This document shows, one piece after another, positions 17,143 to 25,184 of a DNA stretch of 64,000 bases. The DNA lies in assembly GCA_035498405.1 (NCBI GenBank), contig DATKAE010000130.1, forward strand, positions 15,305-79,304. Direction: 5' to 3'. Position numbers and translations under genes: made by a program. The notes under the pieces were generated by a model. It saw only the letters and a program-made list of their open reading frames with translations, did not search any database and was not told the origin of the DNA. Each line of letters starts with the position of its first letter. Within the stretch, counting starts at the first letter, position 1. Source of the stretch: DATBFU01 sp035498405 (lineage in GTDB: Bacteria; Acidobacteriota; Thermoanaerobaculia; UBA5066; Gp7-AA6).

Positions 17143-18747
17143 ATGGAGAAGCTGGAGACTCGGATCGACCCGCATTCGGAGGAGTTTCGTCTCCGGCGGG
17201 AATCCATGGAGGCCCTCGTCGCGAGATTGCGCGAGGAGATCGGTCGCGCGCGGGAGGGCGGTGCCGGGCGCGAGCGTCACGCCGAGCAGAGGAAAATGTT
17301 CGTGCGGGACCGCGTCGACGGCTTGCTCGATCCGGGGTCTCCGTTTCTCGAGCTTTCGCCGCTCGCCGCCCACGGAATGTACGAGGGGGAAGCGCCGGGA
17401 GCCGGGCTCGTCACGGGGATCGGCCGCGTCGCCGGCCGGGAGGTCATGGTGATCGCCAACGACGCCACCGTCAAGGGCGGCACCTACTTCCCGATCACCG
17501 TCAAGAAACACCTGAGGGCGCAGGAGGTCGCGCAAGAGAACCGCCTTCCTTGTGTTTACCTGGTCGATTCCGGGGGAGCGTTCCTGCCGCTCCAGGCCGA
17601 CGTCTTTCCGGACCGGGACCACTTCGGGCGCATCTTCTACAACCAGGCGCGAATGTCGGCCCTTCGAATTCCCCAGATCGCCGTCGTCCTCGGCTCCTGC
17701 ACGGCGGGAGGGGCGTACGTCCCCGCGATGTCGGACGAAGCGATCATCGTCAAGGGAACGGGCACCATCTTTCTTGCCGGCCCGCCCCTGGTGAAGGCCG
17801 CGACCGGCGAAGAGGTCTCCGCGGAGGAGCTCGGGGGAGCCGACGTCCACACGCGCATTTCGGGTGTCGCCGACCACCTGGCCGAGGACGACGCTCACGC
17901 TCTGGAGATCGCCCGATCGCTGGTCGGTTCCCTCGGGGGCGCCAAGGCGCTGCCCGCGGACCGTCTGGCACCCGAGGACCCGGGTTACGACCCGCGGGAG
18001 ATCTACGGAATCGTTCCGCGCGACCTGCGCAAGCCCTACGATGTGCGGGAAGTGATCGCGCGCCTCGTGGACGCATCGCGGTTTCAGGAGTTCAAGGCGC
18101 GCTACGGGACGACCCTCGTCTGCGGCTTCGCCCGGCTCTCGGGATTCCTCGTCGGGATCGTGGCCAACAACGGAATTCTCTTTTCCGAGTCCGCCCTGAA
18201 GGCGGCGCACTTCGTCCAGATGTGCGCCCGGCGCGAGATTCCGCTCGTGTTCCTGCAGAACATCACCGGCTTCATGGTGGGCAAGGAATACGAGAGGGGC
18301 GGGATCGCCAAGGACGGCGCCAAGATGGTCCACGCGGTCGCCAATGCGGCGGTGCCCAAGTTCACCGTCATCATCGGAGGGTCCTTCGGCGCGGGCAACT
18401 ACGGCATGTGCGGCCGCGCTTACGGCCCGCGCCTGCTCTGGATGTGGCCCAACGCTCGGATTTCCGTCATGGGCGGCGAGCAGGCAGCTTCCGTGCTCTC
18501 GACCGTCAAGCAGGAGCAGCTGCAGCGCTCGGCCAAGCCTCCGATGACCACGGAGGAGGTCGCGGAATTCGAGCGGCCCACGCGGGAGAAGTACGAGGTC
18601 GAGGGCAGCCCTTACTATTCGACGGCGAGAATCTGGGACGACGGCGTGCTGGACCCGGCGGAGACGCGGACGGCGCTCGCGCTCGCGATCTCGGCGGCGT
18701 ACAACGCTCCGATCGCCGAAACGCGTTTCGGGGTCTTTCGGATGTAG
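17143..18747 (+). CDS. liuB: Methylcrotonyl-CoA carboxylase carboxyltransferase (beta) subunit
   Basis: The 534-aa acyl-CoA carboxyltransferase moves CO2 from carboxybiotin to the acyl-CoA. N-terminal half: GLVTGIGRVAGREVMVIANDATVKGG split by spacer, LVDSGGAFLPLQ, SCTAGGAYVPAMSDEAIIVK and FLAGPPLVKAATGE. C-terminal half: VFLQNITGFMVGKEYE, GGSFGAGNYGMCGRAYGP and WMWPNARISVMGGEQAA. The latter motifs are those of the 3-methylcrotonyl-CoA (MccB) group. liuC, a biotin carboxylase and HMG-CoA lyase downstream support leucine catabolism. Geranyl-CoA carboxylase is the main alternative. Confidence 0.88.
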   Translation: MEKLETRIDPHSEEFRLRRESMEALVARLREEIGRAREGGAGRERHAEQRKMFVRDRVDGLLDPGSPFLELSPLAAHGMYEGEAPGAGLVTGIGRVAGREVMVIANDATVKGGTYFPITVKKHLRAQEVAQENRLPCVYLVDSGGAFLPLQADVFPDRDHFGRIFYNQARMSALRIPQIAVVLGSCTAGGAYVPAMSDEAIIVKGTGTIFLAGPPLVKAATGEEVSAEELGGADVHTRISGVADHLAEDDAHALEIARSLVGSLGGAKALPADRLAPEDPGYDPREIYGIVPRDLRKPYDVREVIARLVDASRFQEFKARYGTTLVCGFARLSGFLVGIVANNGILFSESALKAAHFVQMCARREIPLVFLQNITGFMVGKEYERGGIAKDGAKMVHAVANAAVPKFTVIIGGSFGAGNYGMCGRAYGPRLLWMWPNARISVMGGEQAASVLSTVKQEQLQRSAKPPMTTEEVAEFERPTREKYEVEGSPYYSTARIWDDGVLDPAETRTALALAISAAYNAPIAETRFGVFRM

Positions 18748-18778
18748 GAGAGGCCCGCCGATCGGTTACCATCGCGCG

Positions 18779-19552
18779 GTGGCGCTCCTGCTCGCCGTGC
18801 TCGCCCTCTCCGCGGCCCCTTCGGCTCCGATCGGGCTGGTCATCCGCCCCGCCGGGTCCGAGGCGTTCACCGCCATCGTGGCGGGGCCGGCGCCGGGAGA
18901 GGCCACGGGCGATTTCTCGGGAACCGTCGCGGTCAATGGCTCCGCCGCCGAGCTGCCCGTCAAGGGGCCGGCGCAGCGGGCGGCCGATGGACGCCTGCAG
19001 CTATTCCTGAACCTTCGCTACGCAGACATCCCTGCCGATTGGGCCGACCGGTTCCGTTTGGGGAACTTCGATTTCCGGCTGCACGGCACGGTCGGGCGGC
19101 GGGAGCGGGTCGACTGGAGCGGTACGCTGCCCTGGAGAGACGTGAGTATCGATGGCGAGAAGGAGGCGGTGTCGCGCTTCGTGCAGCTCTCCGCACTGAA
19201 GCTGACCCGTTTCTCGATCCTCGAGAGCGAGGCGCAGGCATCGGTTACGGTGCGCAACCCTTTCGCCTTCCCGCTCAAGGTCGCCGCCGCCGTCTATCGG
19301 CTTCTCGCCAACGGCTACGAGGTGGGCGCGGGGGAGACGCGAGGCCTCCTGCTGCACGCCGGCAAGGACAACGTCTTCGATTTCCCGATCGACATCGAGC
19401 ACGGGCAACTCCTGGCCGCCGCCGGCAGCGCCCTGGCCACGGGCGGCGAGGTCGAGGGCCGGTTGCGCGGAGAGCTTCGTGTGCGCTTGCCCGGCGGCGA
19501 CGTCTCAGTCCCGCTCGATCTGGCCGGGAAGCTCGACCTGCTCTCCGAATGA
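18779..19552 (+). CDS. LEA14-like (WHy domain) secreted protein
   Basis: A 257-aa protein with a short hydrophobic signal (LLLAVLALSAAPSA). It has two LEA type 2/WHy-like beta-sandwich repeats, the second around FSILESEAQASVTVRNPFAF, a typical WHy core of alternating hydrophobics ending in NPF. Bacterial WHy proteins are linked to stress tolerance, but its role inside a leucine-degradation cluster is unclear. It starts with GTG 18779, 6 nt behind a TACCAT hexamer (18767-18772), and ends in an ATGA overlap with liuC. A promoter here would make liuC separately transcribable from mccB. Confidence 0.7.
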   Translation: MALLLAVLALSAAPSAPIGLVIRPAGSEAFTAIVAGPAPGEATGDFSGTVAVNGSAAELPVKGPAQRAADGRLQLFLNLRYADIPADWADRFRLGNFDFRLHGTVGRRERVDWSGTLPWRDVSIDGEKEAVSRFVQLSALKLTRFSILESEAQASVTVRNPFAFPLKVAAAVYRLLANGYEVGAGETRGLLLHAGKDNVFDFPIDIEHGQLLAAAGSALATGGEVEGRLRGELRVRLPGGDVSVPLDLAGKLDLLSE

Positions 19553-20367
19553 GCTCGAGAACCGCCCCAACGCGACTGCGAGTGATGCGGGAGGGACCCG
19601 TTTGTCGCGTGGTCCTGGCGCGACCCGAGGTTCGCAACGCCTTCGATGACGTCTTCATCGCGGAATTGACGGACGCCTTCGGCGAAATCTCGGGAGATGC
19701 CGGGGTGCGGGTCGTTCTCCTGGAGGGGGAAGGGCCGTCGTTCTGCGCCGGGGCCGACGTGGCCTGGATGCGGAAGGCGGGCGGCTATTCCCGGCAGGAG
19801 AACCGGGAGGACGCCCGGCGGATGGCCGAAATGCTCCGCGCGATCGACGACTGCCCTCGGCCGGTCGTCGTCGCCGTGCAGGGCCACGCGATTGGCGGGG
19901 GGGTGGGTCTCGTGGCCGCGGGCGACATCGCCATCGCGGCGGAGGACGCGGTCTTCGCGCTGGCCGAGGTCAAGCTCGGGATCCTTCCCTCGGTGATCTC
20001 TCCCTATGTCCTGCGGGCCATCGGAGCGCGTTGCGCACGGGATCTGTTCTTGACCGGCGACCGCTTCGATGCGCGAGAGGCCCTGCGGATCGGGCTCGTA
20101 CACCAAGTCGTGCCGGCGGGCGAGCTTTCCGCAGCTTGCCGGCGCAAGGTTGACTCGCTCTTGACCTCGGGGCCCGAGGCGGTGCGCGTCGCGAAAGAGC
20201 TCATCGGCCGGGTCGCCGGGCTCTCGCCGGGAGATGCCATGGACTTGACCGTCGAGACGATCGCCGACCGCCGCGCTTCGGAGGAAGCCCGAGAGGGCCT
20301 GACGGCTTTCCTCGAGAAACGGGCGCCCGGCTGGGCCGTCAAGCGGTCGTCGGAGCGGCGGGAGTAG
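19549..20367 (+). CDS. liuC: Methylglutaconyl-CoA hydratase-like enoyl-CoA hydratase
   Basis: Crotonase-fold enzyme, 272 aa. FCAGADVAWMRKAG and VAVQGHAIGGGVGLVAAGDIAI form the oxyanion hole. FALAEVKLGILPSVISPYV matches the AUH/LiuC branch, which hydrates 3-methylglutaconyl-CoA to HMG-CoA in leucine breakdown. Position between the carboxylase subunits and HMG-CoA lyase agrees. Its 3' end overlaps the convergent zinc-ribbon gene by 29 nt. Confidence 0.88.
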   Translation: MSSRTAPTRLRVMREGPVCRVVLARPEVRNAFDDVFIAELTDAFGEISGDAGVRVVLLEGEGPSFCAGADVAWMRKAGGYSRQENREDARRMAEMLRAIDDCPRPVVVAVQGHAIGGGVGLVAAGDIAIAAEDAVFALAEVKLGILPSVISPYVLRAIGARCARDLFLTGDRFDAREALRIGLVHQVVPAGELSAACRRKVDSLLTSGPEAVRVAKELIGRVAGLSPGDAMDLTVETIADRRASEEAREGLTAFLEKRAPGWAVKRSSERRE

Positions 20368-20539
20368 CCGGCGGCGGCGGCGTTCGGCGTGCCGCCTCGT
20401 CCTCGAATTCGTGCTTGCAGAAGTAACACTTGACCTTGGCGCCGGGTGCCGTGTCGGGCCGCCAGGCGAAAAACACCTTGCCACAATTTGGGCAGACGAG
20501 CCGCTGCTGTTTTCCCGGGATGCCGCCTTCGATCGACAT
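20339..20539 (-). CDS. Small zinc-ribbon protein, leaderless
   Basis: A 66-aa protein with CPNCGKVFFAW and CYFCKHEFE, two CxxC knuckles typical of a zinc ribbon, plus a Pro/Ala-rich tail. It is encoded against the end of liuC (29-nt overlap). A TAGACT hexamer (minus strand, 20551-20546) lies exactly 6 nt before the ATG, so the mRNA is probably leaderless. Function unknown. Confidence 0.7.
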   Translation of the reverse strand: MSIEGGIPGKQQRLVCPNCGKVFFAWRPDTAPGAKVKCYFCKHEFEDEAARRTPPPPATPAAPTTA

Positions 20540-20626
20540 GGGCCCAGTCTAGAACGTGGCGGCGCCGGCCGGAAGCTCCAAGCCTGAAACCGTAGAATCT
20601 CCTACGCCCAAGTCGAGGAGGGGAGA

Positions 20627-22111
20627 ATGACGAGAATCAGGGCCCGCGGGCTCCTGCTGGCGCTCGGGCTGGCGGCGGTTCTTTCGGCCGCTCCGGCGCC
20701 TCCGGCCGGTCGCCCGCCCGAGACGTTGATCGCCGAGGTGTTGTCCCCGCGTTCGGCGATGGAGCAGAACCTGCGCGTCTTGACCGACCAGATCGGCGGC
20801 CGTGTGACGGGCAGCGCCGCCTATGAGCGGGCACTCGCCTGGGGTGTGGACGCCTTCCGGAGGGCCGGCGTCGATACGGTGACTCGGGAGAGCTTCTCGG
20901 TGCCCGCCAAGTGGGAAGGGGAGTCGGCCACGGCGGCGCTCGTGTCTCCCGAGCGTTTTCCCCTCCGTGTGGTGTCGTTCGGGCTGGCGCCTTCCACTCC
21001 GGGTGCGCTCGTCGCCCGGCTGGTCGACGGCGGGACCGGCCGCCGCGAGGACTTCCGGAAGCTCGGCGCTTCGGTCGAAGGGGCGGTCGTTCTGGTGCGG
21101 TCCCGGCCCATGCGCTCCTTCGAGGACCTGTTCGCCGAATACCTGGCGGCTCCCGAAATGCTGCAGGCGGCGGTCGAGAGCGGCGCGGCGGCGATTCTCT
21201 TCGTCTCGACACGTCCGCGCGATCTGCTGTACCGACACACGGTGACCTGGGGCGCGATCGCTCCCATCCCGATGGCGCAGGTCGCGCGCGAGGACGGCTT
21301 GCGTCTCGGTCGTCTTCTGGACGCCGGGTCGGCGCTCACCGTCTCGCTCGACTTGCGCAATCGGGTCGGCGGGCCGTGGGAGGCCGAGAACGTCGTCGCC
21401 GAGATTCGGGGCGTCGGCAAGCCGGAGGAGATCGTCCTGCTCGGCGCCCACCTCGATTCGTGGGATCTCGGAACGGGGGCACTCGACAACGGCGTCAACT
21501 GCGCCCTGGTGGTCGAGGTCGCGCGCGCTCTGGCCTCTGGCCCCCGCCCCCGGCGGACCGTTCGCTTCGTCCTCTTTACCGGCGAGGAATCGGGGCTTCT
21601 GGGGTCACGGGGTTATGTCACCCGGCATCGGGCGGAGTTGGATCGGCACGCCGCGGTCTTGATCCACGACGTGGGCGACGGTCGGATCCGCGGTTACTTC
21701 AACAACGGGCGTCCGGAGCTCACGCCGGCGCTGTCCGCCGCGCTCCTGCCGGTCGCGGCGGCCGGCGCGAGCGGATCCAATGACGAGGCCCTCCTCGGCA
21801 CCGACAACTTCGACTTCCTCCTCGAGGGGGTGCCCAACTTCGTCGCCGACCAGGAAACCGAGCGGTACCTGGCCGACTATCACGCCGAATCGGACACGTT
21901 CGACAAGGTGGATCTTCGGGAGGCTCGCTGGAATGCGGCGGTCGCCGCGGTCGCGACACTCGGCCTGGCAAGCGCGCCGGAGCGTCCCGGGCCGCGGCAA
22001 TCGCGCGCGGAAGTCCTCCGGCTCCTCGGGCAGAGCGGGCTCGAGCGGCAGATGAAGGCCTATGGCCTCTGGGCGGATTGGGAAGACGGAAAGCGCGGGA
22101 GAGCCCATTGA
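20627..22111 (+). CDS. Secreted M28 family zinc metallopeptidase with PA domain
   Basis: A 494-aa exported aminopeptidase/carboxypeptidase-Q-like enzyme. A signal peptide (~1-28) is followed by a PA-type insert (~120-215). The catalytic M28 domain has zinc ligands in VLLGAHLDSWDLGTGALDN, the general base in FTGEESGLLGSRGY, and a later aspartate in NEALLGTDNFDF-like context ending at DYHAESDTFDKVD. ATG is preceded by GAGGAGGGGAG. It sits inside the liu cluster with no obvious metabolic link except that peptide breakdown supplies leucine. The stop overlaps the next gene as TTGA. Confidence 0.9.
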   Translation: MTRIRARGLLLALGLAAVLSAAPAPPAGRPPETLIAEVLSPRSAMEQNLRVLTDQIGGRVTGSAAYERALAWGVDAFRRAGVDTVTRESFSVPAKWEGESATAALVSPERFPLRVVSFGLAPSTPGALVARLVDGGTGRREDFRKLGASVEGAVVLVRSRPMRSFEDLFAEYLAAPEMLQAAVESGAAAILFVSTRPRDLLYRHTVTWGAIAPIPMAQVAREDGLRLGRLLDAGSALTVSLDLRNRVGGPWEAENVVAEIRGVGKPEEIVLLGAHLDSWDLGTGALDNGVNCALVVEVARALASGPRPRRTVRFVLFTGEESGLLGSRGYVTRHRAELDRHAAVLIHDVGDGRIRGYFNNGRPELTPALSAALLPVAAAGASGSNDEALLGTDNFDFLLEGVPNFVADQETERYLADYHAESDTFDKVDLREARWNAAVAAVATLGLASAPERPGPRQSRAEVLRLLGQSGLERQMKAYGLWADWEDGKRGRAH

Positions 22112-23589
22112 TCCGCTCCCTTCTCATCGCCAACCGCGGCGAGATCGCCGTGCGGATTGCGCGAACCGCGCGCGAAATGGGCATCGAGGCGGTCGCGGTG
22201 TACTCCGAAGCCGACGCCGGAGCCTTTCACGTGGGCCAGATGCCGCGCGCCGTGAGTCTCGGCCCGGGGTCGCCGCGCGAGACCTATCTGTCGATTCCGC
22301 GGCTGATCGAGGCGGCGCGGGAAGCCCGAGTCGATGCGGTACATCCGGGATACGGATTCCTTTCCGAGAGTCCGGAGTTCGCGCGGGCGGTCGAGGGGGC
22401 GGGGCTCCTCTGGGTTGGTCCGCCCGCCAGTGCGATCGAGCAAATGGGGGGCAAGGTCCGGTCACGGGCCCGGATGCGCGAGGCGGGTGTGCCGGTGGTG
22501 CCGGGCTCCGACCCTGCCGCGCAGAGCGACGAGGAGCTGACGGCGGAGGCGGGCCGTGTCGGTTTCCCGCTGCTGGTGAAGGCCTCCTCGGGAGGCGGCG
22601 GCAAGGGGATGTCGCGCGTGGACCGGCTGGAGGATCTCCAGGCCGCCCTCGCCGAGGCGCGGCGGCTGGCGGTGGCGGCCTTCGGCGACGGCACAGTGTA
22701 CCTGGAGAGACTGCTCGAGCGACCCCACCACGTCGAGTTTCAGATTTTCGGCGACCGCGCGGGGCATGTGCTGCACCTCTTCGAGCGCGAGTGCAGCGCC
22801 CAACGGCGGCATCAGAAGATCATCGAGGAAACTCCGAGCCCGGCGCTCGATCCGCCGCTGCGCAGCCGGATGGCCGAGGCGGCCGTCGAGGCCGCGCGCG
22901 CGGTGGGCTACGTCGGGGCGGGCACCGTCGAGCTCCTGCTGGACGAAAAGCGGAACTTCTACTTCCTCGAGATGAACACGCGGCTCCAAGTAGAGCATCC
23001 GATCACGGAGGCGACCCTGGGGATCGACCTCGTGCGCGCCCAGATCGAAATCGCCGACGGGGCGCGCTTGCCCGACGGCTGGGCCCGGCTGACTCCCCGC
23101 GGGCACGCGATCGAGCTGCGCCTCTACGCCGAGGATCCCATCACCTGTCTGCCCCGCTCGGGGGAGGTGCTCGAGTACGCGGAGCCGTCGGGACCGGGGG
23201 TGAGGGTCGATTCGGGCATCGCTCGGGGCTCTCAGGTGGGCGTGGAGTTCGACCCCCTTCTGGCCAAGCTGGTCGTCCTCGGTCCGGATCGGAAGGCGGC
23301 CATCGAGCGGGCGCGCCGGGCGCTCTCGGACTGGATCGTGCTCGGGGTGGAGACCAACCGGCGGCTGCTCGCGGCGGTGCTCTCTTCGGAGGAGTTTGTC
23401 GCGGGCCGCTATACGACCGACCTCGTCTCGCGCCTGTCACCGCCGTCGGGCGAGCCGCCCGCGGCCGCGTGGGTGGCGGCGGCGCGCCTGCTCGAGCGGT
23501 CGGGCCCGGGGGGCAGCGCCGCGGCGGGAGGTCCGACTCCGGCGGGCGATCCCTGGGGCGAGGCGACCGGCTGGAGGGTGAGCGCTTGA
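22108..23589 (+). CDS. liuD: Methylcrotonyl-CoA carboxylase alpha: biotin carboxylase part
   Basis: ATP-grasp biotin carboxylase, 493 aa. N-terminus IRSLLIANRGEIAVRIARTA; ATP-grasp glycine loop LLVKASSGGGGKGMSRV; ERDCS-like FERECSAQRRHQKIIEETPSP; FYFLEMNTRLQVEHPITE; and LRLYAEDP. It starts at TTG 22108, overlapping the M28 stop, with GGGAG 7 nt upstream. It ends just after DPWGEATGWRVSA, where full-length MccA would continue into its BT and biotinyl domains; those are in the next overlapping frame. The product carboxylates biotin for the beta subunit at 17143-18747. Confidence 0.88.
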   Translation: MIRSLLIANRGEIAVRIARTAREMGIEAVAVYSEADAGAFHVGQMPRAVSLGPGSPRETYLSIPRLIEAAREARVDAVHPGYGFLSESPEFARAVEGAGLLWVGPPASAIEQMGGKVRSRARMREAGVPVVPGSDPAAQSDEELTAEAGRVGFPLLVKASSGGGGKGMSRVDRLEDLQAALAEARRLAVAAFGDGTVYLERLLERPHHVEFQIFGDRAGHVLHLFERECSAQRRHQKIIEETPSPALDPPLRSRMAEAAVEAARAVGYVGAGTVELLLDEKRNFYFLEMNTRLQVEHPITEATLGIDLVRAQIEIADGARLPDGWARLTPRGHAIELRLYAEDPITCLPRSGEVLEYAEPSGPGVRVDSGIARGSQVGVEFDPLLAKLVVLGPDRKAAIERARRALSDWIVLGVETNRRLLAAVLSSEEFVAGRYTTDLVSRLSPPSGEPPAAAWVAAARLLERSGPGGSAAAGGPTPAGDPWGEATGWRVSA

Positions 23590-24041
23590 GGATCGCGAGT
23601 GGCGATCGCGTGCGCGACGTGCGTCTCGAGCCGCGGGCGGTCTCGCTCGACGGGGAGCGCTTCGAGTTCCGCGTCGCCGCCGACGGCGCCGCCGGAGAGA
23701 TCCTCGAGATCGAGGGGCGGCGCCACCGCATCCGTGTCGCCCGCCGCGGGGATCTTGTTTTCGTCTGGTGCGACGGCGAGGTTTACGAATTCATGACGGT
23801 GCGCTCGACCGGGCGGCCCCGGACGGAGGCGGGAGACCTCCTTGCTCCCATGCCCGGCCGCATCCGCCAGACCTGCGTGTCGGAGGGCGAGGCGGTCCGG
23901 GCGGGCCAGCTGCTCCTCATTCTGGAGGCGATGAAAATGGAGCACGCCATCCGAGCGCCTCGGGACGGCACGGTACGGCGCCTTCCGCACCGAGAGGGCG
24001 ACCTCGTCGAGACGGGAACACCCCTGGTGGAGATCGCATAG
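23586..24041 (+). CDS. Methylcrotonyl-CoA carboxylase alpha: biotinyl carrier part
   Basis: A 151-aa ORF in the -1 frame relative to the biotin carboxylase. It has a BT-like beta-barrel (~1-75) and a biotinyl domain ending in ILEAMKMEHAIRAPRDGTV, with the biotinylated lysine in AMKM. Together with the preceding frame (493 + 151 aa) it equals one normal MccA. Either the gene is genuinely split, with TTG 23586 overlapping TGA as TTGA and GGAGG 8 nt upstream, or a one-base indel interrupts a fused gene. The clean start signals favour a split; the family norm favours an indel. birA, which would attach biotin, is at 29280. Confidence 0.8.
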   Translation: MRIASGDRVRDVRLEPRAVSLDGERFEFRVAADGAAGEILEIEGRRHRIRVARRGDLVFVWCDGEVYEFMTVRSTGRPRTEAGDLLAPMPGRIRQTCVSEGEAVRAGQLLLILEAMKMEHAIRAPRDGTVRRLPHREGDLVETGTPLVEIA

Positions 24042-24111
24042 CCGGCGAACGTCCGAAAGCGCCAGCCCCCAGGCGGAGGGAAATCGGCGCGACCGCGGGA
24101 TAATGATCCCC

Positions 24112-25068
24112 GTGGAGTCCTGGGCCGACCACGCCATTCGGCGCCCGCACCTGCCGGATCGAGTCACGGTCTATGAGGTGGGGCCGCGCGACGGCCTTCA
24201 GAACGAGGCGGAGAGTCTTCCGGTGGAAGCTCGCGTCCGCTTCGTGGACCTGTTGACCGAGTCCGGCCTTCCGGCCATCGAAGTCGGGTCGTTCGTGTCC
24301 GCGAAAATGATCCCGCAGCTGGCGGACACCGAGGAGGTCTTCCGGCGGATCCGGAAGGCTTCCGGTGTGCGGTATCCGGTCCTGGTTCCCAACGAGAAGG
24401 GGCTCGACCGGGCCATCGCCGCCGGGGCGCTCGAGGTGGCCGTGTTCACCGCCGCGTCCGAGACCTTCAACCGCCACAACATCAACGCCGGGGTCGACGA
24501 ATCGATCGAGCGCTTTCGGCCGGTGGTGGCGCGCGCGGCCGAGCGCAAGATCCGTGTCCGCGGGTACGTTTCGACCGCCTTCGGCTGTCCCTACGAGGGA
24601 GACGTCTCGCCCGAGGCGGTGCGGGAGGTCGTCCACAAGCTGTTGGATCTCGGTGTCGACGAGATCTCGCTCGGCGACACGATCGGCGTCGCCACACCGG
24701 CCGACGTCTACGCGGTCATCGAGACGCTCTACGAGTCCGGGATTTCCCGGGGGATCCTGGCGCTCCACTTTCACGATACGCGAGGCACCGCGCTCGTCAA
24801 CGTCTTCGCCGGTCTTCAATGCAGTGTCACGACCTTCGACGCTTCCGCGGGCGGTCTGGGCGGCTGCCCGTACGCGCCCGGCGCCTCGGGGAACCTGGCC
24901 ACCGAAGACCTCCTCTACATGCTCGAGGGCCTCGGTGTGGCGACCGGTGTCTCGCTGCCGAAGGTCGTCGAGGCCTCGCGTTACCTCTCTGGCCAACTCG
25001 GCCGCCGTCCCCCGGGGCGCTACCTCGCGGCCGTCTGGGGAGGTGAGGAAGAAGGGGGAAACCCGTAG
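24112..25068 (+). CDS. liuE: Hydroxymethylglutaryl-CoA lyase
   Basis: Cleaves HMG-CoA to acetoacetate and acetyl-CoA, the last step of leucine catabolism. DRE-TIM aldolase fold: VTVYEVGPRDGLQNE at the N-terminus (catalytic Arg/Asp), GSFVSAKMIPQLADTEE, STAFGCPYEGDV, and the metal-binding LHFHDTRGTALVN. The HMG-CoA-lyase-specific cysteine region GGLGGCPYAPGASGNLATED is intact. An ATG at 24103 lies within a GATAAT hexamer (24099-24104), so I prefer GTG 24112, 7 nt behind it, on a leaderless mRNA. The ATG would add only three residues. Confidence 0.9.
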   Translation: MESWADHAIRRPHLPDRVTVYEVGPRDGLQNEAESLPVEARVRFVDLLTESGLPAIEVGSFVSAKMIPQLADTEEVFRRIRKASGVRYPVLVPNEKGLDRAIAAGALEVAVFTAASETFNRHNINAGVDESIERFRPVVARAAERKIRVRGYVSTAFGCPYEGDVSPEAVREVVHKLLDLGVDEISLGDTIGVATPADVYAVIETLYESGISRGILALHFHDTRGTALVNVFAGLQCSVTTFDASAGGLGGCPYAPGASGNLATEDLLYMLEGLGVATGVSLPKVVEASRYLSGQLGRRPPGRYLAAVWGGEEEGGNP

Positions 25069-25129
25069 GTGGAAGGAGGCGGGGTCAACGGTTATGGCCT
25101 CCGACCTTCGTGCTCGGACCTCTTCTCCA

Positions 25130-25158
25130 TTGACAGACAGTGAAAGCAAGTGTAGCTT
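25130..25158 (+). promoter_or_regulatory. Sigma70-like promoter of the response regulator
   Basis: A perfect -35 TTGACA (25130-25135) and a -10 TAGCTT (25153-25158), 17-nt spacing, 26 nt upstream of the ATG. It is among the few canonical -35 elements visible in the window. Confidence 0.6.
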
Positions 25159-25184
25159 TTTGAAGCACTCACGCTGACATCCCG

